From positions 1 through 11,334 of the forward strand of contig CAYJMF010000135.1 of NCBI GenBank assembly GCA_964370855.1: a stretch of 11,334 nucleotides of DNA, given 5' to 3'. Position numbers and translations under genes: made by a program. Positions 1 through 5,128 of this stretch are shown here, piece by piece. The DNA is from JAKLKS01 sp964370855 (GTDB lineage: Bacteria; Planctomycetota; JAJSAM01; JAKLKS01). The first letter of the stretch is position 1, and each line of letters starts with the position of its first letter. Under the pieces are notes generated by a model. That model made no database searches. It saw only the letters and a program-made list of their open reading frames with translations, and had not been told where the DNA came from.

Positions 1-1
1 G

Positions 2-157
2 AGGCGGCAGGCCTCTGAACCGAGACCATGCGGCAAGAATATCGTGATCACCACATCAATGCTTGGCCTGTCTGTCGCTCTCTGGATGATTGCCCCAGTG
101 ACTTGGAGCGTGGGTGGTTGGGCTCAAACGGCAACCACAAGCGAGGTTCAAGAATGA
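2..157 (+). CDS. 3' part of a small secreted or membrane protein (partial)
   Basis: A reading frame is open from the window edge to TGA at 155-157. Its last ~42 residues read as a hydrophobic stretch (TTSMLGLSVALWMIAP) followed by WAQTATTSEVQE and the stop. This resembles either a signal peptide with a very short mature part or a C-terminal membrane segment. The stop overlaps the ATG of the next gene as ATGA (154-157), the usual layout for translationally coupled genes, and this is the main reason to believe it. The start is unknown: it may lie upstream of the window, or at GTG 41 or ATG 59. No family is recognised. It could be chance, because the frame is short. Confidence 0.4.
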   Translation, partial: RRQASEPRPCGKNIVITTSMLGLSVALWMIAPVTWSVGGWAQTATTSEVQE

Positions 158-1857
158 AGCAACAACCGACTATCATGGTTGTGGCGCTTGTTGGTCTCAT
201 TGCGTTCGTCGGGCTGACTCTGATGTTAGGAGGGTCGAGCACACCTACAGTTCATGACCACCCCGAACTACCGAAGGAATCACAGGGGCCAAGTCCGAGG
301 GGGCCAAGTGCCCTTCCCGCGGAGGAAGCCCGGCATGGCAGTCAGGAATTGCCTGAGATGGCGGAAGAAGAACCAGTACCGGCCCGTACTGTCCCAGGGC
401 CGCCGGTGTGGGTCCTGAAGGGCATGATTGTCGATGAGGAAGCGAAGCCAGTTTCCGGAGTCCGCGTCGAGTGCGACCTGAAGCCAATGATCGACCCTGC
501 GGTCTCCTTTGAGGATGGCCGATTCGAAATGCAGTTCCGCCACGAAGGATCGAGCGGCGGGCTGTCCATAGGTGCGATCATCCACGTCAACCTCTCCAAG
601 CAGGGGTTCGTTGGACGCCGTGAGGACATTCATCTCGATGGGCCCGGGGGGATGTTCGAGCACGAGTTCAGGATGTCGCACGCAGTTGGAATTCGTGGGC
701 GAGTCACCGACCAGTTCGGGAATGTCGTCCAAGGGGCTGTCGCACGGATCCAGGTCGATGAGATCAATGGGACGGCCAGCGTCACGGCCGCAGACGGTAC
801 GTTCACGCTGGACGAGGTGCCGGTGGGAGAGTGGAATCTCGAAGTGGCGCCGCCGTACGCGGACTCCGTGGGCCTTTGGGGGCAGCGGAGCGTGTTTGTC
901 AACGTGCGGGCAGGGGCAACTCCTGTGGAGGTCGTGCTTAAGCGCGCAGTCGCCGATCCGCAACCACCCCGAGTTACAGCAAGGATAGTCATCGACCTGA
1001 CGGATGGGAAAACGGGTGAGCCGATCACCGCGAAGGCTGCCATTTCAATCCGGACAGACGTTGTTCCCGGAGCTCCCCAGGAGCCGGTGCCTAAGCCCGG
1101 AATTACCCACGGGAAGGTGCAGTTTGACGAGATACCCCAAGGGAACTGGAGGATATGGGTCCATCTGCAGGACGGCTCGGCGCGGTTCCTGGATACCACC
1201 GTCGATGGAACATCTCCGGTGGTCAACGGGCGCTTGGTGACCGGTGCCGCCGGAAGTCTCACAGGGAGGCTGCTCCCCGACGGTGGTGACTTTACCCACG
1301 GAGTTAAACTCACGGCGGTCTTGGCGCAGGGTGCGCGAGTCCCCGCATTTGCAATCGGGCCGGATCCGCAGCATTCCGGTCGGACGAGCGGAGGGTGCCG
1401 CGTTCGTGAAGACGGGACGTTTCTGATCGAGGCGCTAATCCCCGGTCGATACCAGGTTAGTTGCCTTGACAAATGGGTCTCGGCCGCTGCTGTCGTCGAA
1501 GTGGACTCTGGAACGGATACAGCAATAGACCTGATGGGGCGGAAACCCTCTGAAGTTGCATTCTCCGGAGCTTCCTTGCAGCGTGATGGGTACGCCGTAT
1601 TCAAGGTATGGGTGGAAGGGCTCCCCAATCCGGTTGAGGAAACAAGAAAGGTTACGGCTGGCAAGCCATGGATGTACACGGTTTCAGTCCACCCGGGGAC
1701 TCTAACCTGGTGGGCGGCGGTTCGCACGTCCCGCTATCTGACTGAGGGCGAGGACTCCGTGGGACCTCGCACCGGCCACGCGCAAGTAGATGCGGGATGT
1801 TCGGTCAAAATACACGTTGATGCCGACGGAGAGGAGGTGGGTCCCGAAATGCGGTAG
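154..1857 (+). CDS. membrane-anchored protein with carboxypeptidase-regulatory-like beta modules
   Basis: The product has 567 residues. Start ATG 154 is preferred over ATG 28 for three reasons: a GAGG at 143-146 sits 7 nt upstream, the ATG overlaps the preceding stop as ATGA, and it places a hydrophobic segment (residues ~7-26, IMVVALVGLIAFVGLTLML) at the N-terminus as an anchor or uncleaved signal. A Pro/Glu-rich spacer (~28-85) follows. Then come several beta-sandwich-like modules of the CarboxypepD_reg type: ~87-173, ~178-264 (GIRGRVTDQFGNVVQGAVARI, then AADGTFTLDEVPVGEWNLEV, a classic pattern) and weaker ones at ~275-365 and ~370-500 (EDGTFLIEALIPGRYQV). No catalytic residues are seen, so a surface structural or binding role is inferred. 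Codon use is visibly less GC-rich than in genes beyond 2.3 kb, suggesting a different origin or weaker constraint. The domain call is fairly sure; the function is unknown. Confidence 0.8.
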   Translation: MKQQPTIMVVALVGLIAFVGLTLMLGGSSTPTVHDHPELPKESQGPSPRGPSALPAEEARHGSQELPEMAEEEPVPARTVPGPPVWVLKGMIVDEEAKPVSGVRVECDLKPMIDPAVSFEDGRFEMQFRHEGSSGGLSIGAIIHVNLSKQGFVGRREDIHLDGPGGMFEHEFRMSHAVGIRGRVTDQFGNVVQGAVARIQVDEINGTASVTAADGTFTLDEVPVGEWNLEVAPPYADSVGLWGQRSVFVNVRAGATPVEVVLKRAVADPQPPRVTARIVIDLTDGKTGEPITAKAAISIRTDVVPGAPQEPVPKPGITHGKVQFDEIPQGNWRIWVHLQDGSARFLDTTVDGTSPVVNGRLVTGAAGSLTGRLLPDGGDFTHGVKLTAVLAQGARVPAFAIGPDPQHSGRTSGGCRVREDGTFLIEALIPGRYQVSCLDKWVSAAAVVEVDSGTDTAIDLMGRKPSEVAFSGASLQRDGYAVFKVWVEGLPNPVEETRKVTAGKPWMYTVSVHPGTLTWWAAVRTSRYLTEGEDSVGPRTGHAQVDAGCSVKIHVDADGEEVGPEMR

Positions 1858-1939
1858 TCCCTGCACTGAAATCGTCCGGTGGACCCCATCCCTTCGGGCG
1901 ACGGTGCATGGAGCGGCTGTTTGAGGGAGGCGGGGCGGG

Positions 1940-2092
1940 TCAGCCGGCGCGGGTGGCGGCCCAGGCGCGCGGCGGGGTGAACTCGCCCGCACGCTCGGCT
2001 GGGAGCCCCGGGAGGCGAGTGAGGAGGTCGCGGAGTTAGGCGAAGGGTTCGACGCCGGCGGCCTTGAAGAACCCGATGGCCGGGCTGAGCAG
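1940..2092 (-). pseudogene. C-terminal remnant of an IS66-family transposase
   Basis: On the minus strand one frame reads SPAIGFFKAAGVEPFA, a TAA stop (2038-2036), then LRDLLTRLPGLPAERAGEF, and ends at TGA (1942-1940). IS66 transposases end in a short conserved segment (Pfam DDE_Tnp_IS66_C) of the form SC-K-GV-PYAYLRDVL-RLP-HPA-RLDELLP. The match is good on both sides of the stop, and the stop falls exactly where the conserved Tyr of A-Y-L-R-D stands. TAC/TAT to TAA is a single-base change. Upstream of about 2092 the similarity disappears: the catalytic DDE domain and the usual NWLFxGS stretch are absent. It is therefore a dead fragment of ~50 codons. Family call from memory of the motif; confidence moderate to good. 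Confidence 0.68.
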
Positions 2093-2232
2093 CCCCGGGC
2101 GCACCCCTGTCCCCCACCCCGCCAGCCCCCGAGAGGTCCGCAAGAGGTGTCCATCTTCCGAGACACGGGGGACTCCTGGGACCCATGAGACGACCCGCGC
2201 ACGCAAGTCCTTGCGGGACAACGCCCCCGGAA

Positions 2233-2273
2233 CGGCTTGGGAAGCCGATGCTCTACCACTGAGCTACGCCCGC
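2233..2273 (-). tRNA. tRNA-Gly(CCC), 5' half only (truncated)
   Basis: The minus strand reads as the first half of a canonical tRNA. Acceptor 5' strand GCGGGCG is at 2273-2267, then TA, then D arm GCTC-AGTGGTA-GAGC (2264-2250) and A26. The anticodon arm is TCGGC, loop TTCCCAA, GCCG, with anticodon CCC at 2241-2239, read by Gly codon GGG. Pairing fails at the outermost anticodon-stem position (T27 facing T43). Beyond it there is no variable loop, no TTCGA T arm and no CGCCCGC acceptor return. A CCCGC at 2217-2213 could pair with the acceptor but leaves no T arm. The gene is therefore broken after the anticodon stem and probably not functional. The identity of the 5' half is very clear. Confidence 0.8.
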
Positions 2274-2316
2274 CCCGTTGCATCTGCGCGTCCATGCGCT
2301 ACCTGCGGCGACGGCC

Positions 2317-2364
2317 CGCGAGCATCGGTTTCCGCTGAAGACCTCAGGTCCACGCATGCTCGCG
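2317..2364. repeat. 9-bp inverted repeat enclosing an 11-nt palindrome
   Basis: CGCGAGCAT at 2317-2325 is repeated in inverse as ATGCTCGCG at 2356-2364, and the space between them contains the palindrome GACCTCAGGTC (2340-2350). In addition, 2320-2333 (GAGCATCGGTTTCC) matches the tRNA-Gly minus strand (GAGCATCGGCTTCC) at 13 of 14 positions in the opposite orientation, forming an imperfect inverted repeat with 2240-2253. It could be an operator, an att-like core or debris. No gene starts close enough to decide. Confidence 0.4.
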
Positions 2365-2547
2365 TCCGGCGCGACGGCGGCATTGTAGCGGGGAAGAGGG
2401 GGATCCACATCTTGATCGAGGGGCCCCCCGCCTCGAGAAGCCGACCGGGGCGGAGTACCTCGACGGGCGGAGGGCCCGCCACGCCGTGAAGGGGGTTCGC
2501 GGGCGGGAGGGGAAGGTGGACGGAGAGGCGATGCCTTCACCATGAAA

Positions 2548-2567
2548 TCCCGGAGTCCGCCTCCGGG
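2548..2567 (-). terminator. hairpin terminator after the nucleotidyltransferase gene
   Basis: Read on the minus strand, CCCGGAG-GCGGA-CTCCGGG forms a 7-bp perfect stem with a 5-nt loop (2567-2549). It begins 3 nt after the TGA at 2573-2571 and is followed by ATTTC. The T run is short, so termination strength is uncertain. Confidence 0.55.
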
Positions 2568-2570
2568 TTC

Positions 2571-3152
2571 TCAGGATGCCTTCGAAGCAGACCGCGCCGC
2601 CGCCAGGAGGTCCCCCACGCCCCGCTCCGCCGCCCATCTCTCCAGGTACTCCCCGTCCATCCGCGGCCCCCGGGCCCTGAGGATACCGAGCACGTCGCCC
2701 CACTGCCTGTCCGAGACCCTGCCCCCCTTCTCGTACCAGAGAATCTTGCTGAGGAGCACGTCCTCCGGGGACGGGACGAAGCAGGGCCCGAAGGGCGTCA
2801 CGTCCTCGCGCCGCCGGCGGGAGAAGGACTCCCGCTCGTAGGGGGATTCGCCGAGCACGAAGACGTCCACCTTCATCGCCGTGTCGATGTGGATGACGTT
2901 GAAGGACCCCCGGCCCCGGACGGCCGCTCCCACGGCCTCCGGGGAGGCGTAGAAGGCCGTACCGAGCGCCTCGCAGAAGGGGCGCACATGAACGGGCCGC
3001 ATCTCCGCGACGAGATCCACGTCCATGGTGGCCCGGGGCACCCCGTAGTGGACGCTCGCCATGGACCCTGTCAGGCACCATCCGACGCCGAGGGCGTCCA
3101 GGGCCCCCGTGACGGAGCCGAAGGCGGGAAGAAACCGGCCGGCGGCGGTCAC
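2571..3152 (-). CDS. AbiEii-like nucleotidyltransferase-fold protein
   Basis: The product has 193 residues. It shows the nucleotidyltransferase superfamily signature: G29-S30 in CLTGSMASVHYG, then D44-V-D46 thirteen residues later (TMDVDLV), and a third carboxylate D96 in MKVDVFV. These are the positions that bind the metal-nucleotide complex. The C-terminal part (SPEDVLLSKILWYEKGG at ~128-144, then SDRQWGDVLGIL) is the helical segment typical of AbiEii/AbiGii-like proteins. The start is GTG at 3152-3150, overlapping the upstream stop as GTGA (4 nt), so translation is coupled to the small gene before it. AbiEii toxins act with a partner in type IV toxin-antitoxin or phage-exclusion systems. 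This protein is shorter than AbiEii and its partner is not AbiEi, so a role in defence or tRNA/protein nucleotidylation is inference only. Confidence 0.82.
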   Translation of the reverse strand: MTAAGRFLPAFGSVTGALDALGVGWCLTGSMASVHYGVPRATMDVDLVAEMRPVHVRPFCEALGTAFYASPEAVGAAVRGRGSFNVIHIDTAMKVDVFVLGESPYERESFSRRRREDVTPFGPCFVPSPEDVLLSKILWYEKGGRVSDRQWGDVLGILRARGPRMDGEYLERWAAERGVGDLLAAARSASKAS

Positions 3153-3424
3153 CGGTCCCGGAGGTGCCGCGCGACCTCCCGCGCGAGGTCGGCGCCGTAG
3201 CAGGTCTCGATGAAGGCCAGGTCGATCTCCCGCCGCGTGGCGCCGGGATGGAGGCGCTCGAGTGACCGGCGCACCTCCTCGATGACGGCCTCGGAGAGGT
3301 CGAGCGCCGCCCGCATCCTCCCCGCGGCCCCCATCTCCCGGAAGAGGCGCTCCTGGATCGCCGCCGCCTCCGGGGAGGTGTCCGTCGGGAGGGGGGCCTG
3401 GTGGGGCCGGTGCCGGGTCGCCAT
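3149..3424 (-). CDS. small helical partner of the nucleotidyltransferase
   Basis: The product has 91 residues from ATG 3424 (95 from ATG 3436). The later start is preferred because TATGAT (3437-3432), a good -10 box, contains the earlier ATG and lies 7 nt before ATG 3424, as in leaderless transcripts. Neither start has a Shine-Dalgarno. The protein is charged and mostly alpha-helical. The segment RMRAALDLSEAVIEEVRRSLERLHPGATRREIDLAFIETCYGADLAREV recalls the short proteins (L-LRERHPEAS-EELR-LLA----G-ELA-RV) often found directly before this type of nucleotidyltransferase. The 4-nt overlap supports one functional unit. It may be an antitoxin-like or specificity partner; no biochemical role is known to me. 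Confidence 0.72.
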   Translation of the reverse strand: MATRHRPHQAPLPTDTSPEAAAIQERLFREMGAAGRMRAALDLSEAVIEEVRRSLERLHPGATRREIDLAFIETCYGADLAREVARHLRDR

Positions 3425-3480
3425 GGGCGGGATCATACCGCGCCGCGGGAGGAGAGAGGCCGCGTGCGGAGCCGGGGGAA

Positions 3481-3876
3481 CTACGGCGCCGGCTGCTGGA
3501 ACGCCAGGACCGCCGACTCCTGCGTCTCGAAGGTCGGGAAGGCCTTGTCGAGCCGCGTCACGCCGAAGAGCCGCTGGATCATCCCGTTGAGCCCGACCAG
3601 CGCCAGCCGGCCGCCCCCCGTCTCCACCTGCTTCTTCAGCGAGATGAGCACCGACAGCCCGCAGGAATCCACCACCCCGACGGAGCGCATGTTGATCACC
3701 ACGTTGGAGCGCCCCCGGCCCATGGCCGACTGGATGAGCTCCTTCATGGCGGGCTTCAGCGTGTCCGTGGAGGAGTAGTTGAGGCAGGAGTCCTTGATCG
3801 TGAGGACCAGGAGCCCCCCGTCCTTGTCCTCGTCCGCCGCGAGGCGGAAGGCCAGCTCCCCTTCGAGTTCAGGCAT
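3481..3876 (-). CDS. STAS-domain protein (anti-sigma factor antagonist type)
   Basis: The product has 131 residues, about the size of SpoIIAA/RsbV-type single STAS domains. The N-terminal strand (LLVLTIKD, ~22-29) leads through a helix (~38-52) to NVVINMRSVGVVDSCGLSVLISL (~58-80), the hallmark segment in which the Ser of Asp-Ser (D70-S71) is the kinase target in the RsbV/SpoIIAA family. The next residue is Cys where Ser, Thr or Ala is more usual. GGGRLALVGL (~87-96) and the C-terminal helix complete the fold. Start ATG 3876-3874 has GGAG (3890-3887) 10 nt upstream; a much longer frame continues upstream but only as antisense of the next gene. Known members bind anti-sigma kinases when dephosphorylated. 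No kinase or phosphatase gene is adjacent. The ECF operon in this window uses a zinc-finger anti-sigma and is not an obvious partner. Confidence 0.88.
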   Translation of the reverse strand: MPELEGELAFRLAADEDKDGGLLVLTIKDSCLNYSSTDTLKPAMKELIQSAMGRGRSNVVINMRSVGVVDSCGLSVLISLKKQVETGGGRLALVGLNGMIQRLFGVTRLDKAFPTFETQESAVLAFQQPAP

Positions 3877-3908
3877 GCCGTTCCGTCTCCATGGGTCGAC
3901 CGTGCCCC

Positions 3909-3914
3909 AGTATA
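3909..3914 (-). promoter_or_regulatory. candidate -10 box for the STAS gene
   Basis: The minus strand reads TATACT, 32 nt upstream of the STAS ATG, in otherwise G/C-only surroundings. No convincing -35 is present (T-rich GTTTCC lies about 18-19 nt upstream). Confidence 0.4.
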
Positions 3915-3959
3915 GCCCCCGGGCCGGCGCCGGGGAAACGACCCCCGCCCCGGGTACGG

Positions 3960-3989
3960 TTGGCGGGGGAGGAGCCGCGGGCCTAGAAT
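3960..3989 (+). promoter_or_regulatory. candidate sigma-70-type promoter for the membrane/vWA operon
   Basis: TTGGCG (3960-3965) and TAGAAT (3984-3989) are separated by 18 nt, 40 nt before the ATG at 4030. They lie back to back with the STAS -10 box on the other strand, giving a compact divergent control region. A CCGGAG triplet repeat (4007-4024) follows, and its last GGAG serves as ribosome binding site. Confidence 0.45.
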
Positions 3990-4029
3990 GGGAGGGAGCG
4001 TCCGGGCCGGAGCCGGAGCCGGAGATCCC

Positions 4030-5127
4030 ATGACCGATCCCGCCACGGGGCAGAGGAGCTACTTCCAGGCCCTCAAGGTCCCCTTCGACCTCGGGGGGGT
4101 CGCCCTCGGCGCCCTCTTCTTCCTCGTCATGACGTGGGGCGCCCGCCTCCTCGGCATCGAGACCAGCCCCTGGGCCTGGCTCGACCGCGTCCGGTCCCCG
4201 TCCTGGACCGCCCCCGTGGACGCCGGATCCTATTGGGCGCTGGCCGCGCTCAAGCTCGCCGCCGTCGCCGTCCTCGGCGTCGCCATGTGCCGCATCGCCG
4301 CCATGCGCATCGCGCGGGACGAGGGGGTCCCCCTCGGCGAGGCCCTCGGGTTCTCCGTCACGAGCCTCCCCTCGACCCTCGGCGCCTACGCCTTCATGGC
4401 CGGGGCCGTCCTCGGCTTCTACGCCTGCAACGCGCTGGCCGGCCTCGCCTCCGGCATCCCCGGCCTCGGCCCCGTCCTGATGGTCGTCCTCTTCCCCCTC
4501 GTCCTCCTCTCCTCCATGCTGCTGTTCCTCGTCGCCTTCTGGTCCGCCCTCGGCCTCCCCCTCGCCGTGGCGTCCCTCGCCGTGGAGCGCAACGGCCCCC
4601 TCGACGCCGCCTCCCGCGGCTTCTCCTACGTCTCGAGCCGCCCCGCCCTGTTCTTCTTCTACGGCGCCACGGTCTGGCTGCTCGCGGCCCTCCTCGTCTT
4701 CTGCACCTTCTCCATGGAGCGCGTCGCCCACTGGTCCTTCACCCACTGGTTCCCGGCGGGGGAGTCCTGGCAGTCCCTCTCCGCGTCCACGAGGGCCGCC
4801 CTCTCCGCCGTGGCGGCGACCCGCATGCCGGACTTCGCGGGGTTGGAGGGCGGGACCCTCGGAGGCTGGATCGCGTGGTTCTTCGGCGTCCTCTTCCACC
4901 TCGCCCTCACGGGGTGGGTCGTCTACTACGTCTTCGGGGGCGCCACGGCCGCCTACTTCGCGCTGCGCCGCGACGTGGACGGCACCGAGGACGAGGAGAT
5001 CTGGGTCGCCGGCGAGGACCAGGGCGCCTTCGGCGAGGCGGAACGCCCGGAGCCGGCGCCGCGCTCCCCGGTTCCCGAGAAGGTCGAACCCGCCGCCGGG
5101 GAGAGGGACGCACCGAAGGAGGCCTAG
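4030..5127 (+). CDS. multi-pass membrane protein of unknown function
   Basis: The product has 365 residues from ATG 4030, chosen because GGAG (4021-4024) lies 5 nt upstream. An in-frame ATG at 3988 would add a Gly/Ala-rich, non-conserved-looking leader and overlap the promoter. Hydrophobic segments are at about 21-41, 68-91, 116-138, 148-183 (long enough for two spans), 206-226 and 283-308, giving six or seven passes. A hydrophilic loop (~228-280) precedes the last span. The C-terminus is an acidic, Pro/Glu-rich tail (~313-365) starting RRDVDGTEDEEIW. No transporter, protease or enzyme motif is recognised. Its stop is one base before the vWA gene, whose Shine-Dalgarno lies inside this gene, so the two are co-translated. 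A scaffold or anchor role for the vWA protein is inference. Confidence 0.85.
   Translation: MTDPATGQRSYFQALKVPFDLGGVALGALFFLVMTWGARLLGIETSPWAWLDRVRSPSWTAPVDAGSYWALAALKLAAVAVLGVAMCRIAAMRIARDEGVPLGEALGFSVTSLPSTLGAYAFMAGAVLGFYACNALAGLASGIPGLGPVLMVVLFPLVLLSSMLLFLVAFWSALGLPLAVASLAVERNGPLDAASRGFSYVSSRPALFFFYGATVWLLAALLVFCTFSMERVAHWSFTHWFPAGESWQSLSASTRAALSAVAATRMPDFAGLEGGTLGGWIAWFFGVLFHLALTGWVVYYVFGGATAAYFALRRDVDGTEDEEIWVAGEDQGAFGEAERPEPAPRSPVPEKVEPAAGERDAPKEA
5116..5122 (+). promoter_or_regulatory. strong Shine-Dalgarno fixing the vWA gene start
   Basis: AAGGAGG, complementary to the 16S rRNA 3' end, lies 6 nt before ATG 5129 and inside the last codons of the membrane-protein gene. Confidence 0.8.
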
Positions 5128-5128
5128 C

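Larger units (their letters stand above)
1858..2547. other. gene-poor interval with mobile-element debris
   Basis: No intact gene is supported in this 690-bp stretch. It holds the IS66-type transposase tail (1940-2092), the tRNA-Gly half (2233-2273) and an inverted repeat (2317-2364), each listed separately. TACAAT on the minus strand (2387-2382) resembles a -10 box upstream of the tRNA half, but it lies 107 nt away and has no good -35. Frames open here give low-complexity Arg/Gly/Pro translations typical of non-coding high-GC DNA. 1873-1887 (cgtccggtggacccc) lies where the outer end of the decayed element would be expected, but I cannot confirm it as a terminal repeat. Confidence 0.6.

Noticed and set aside
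28..153. Upstream start (ATG 28) for the first full gene
   Set aside because: Adds 42 hydrophilic residues before the membrane anchor, while ATG 154 has a ribosome site and an ATGA overlap with the preceding frame.
1858..2232. Group I intron splitting tRNA-Gly
   Set aside because: Such introns sit in the anticodon loop, which is intact here. I found no P/Q/R/S core elements and no tRNA 3' half downstream.
2395..2544. Tail of a possible plus-strand protein (EYLDGRRARHAVKGV..., ending MPSP)
   Set aside because: It looked coding at first, but the frame has no start or ribosome site, upstream codons are Arg/Gly noise, and it overlaps the terminator of the opposite gene.
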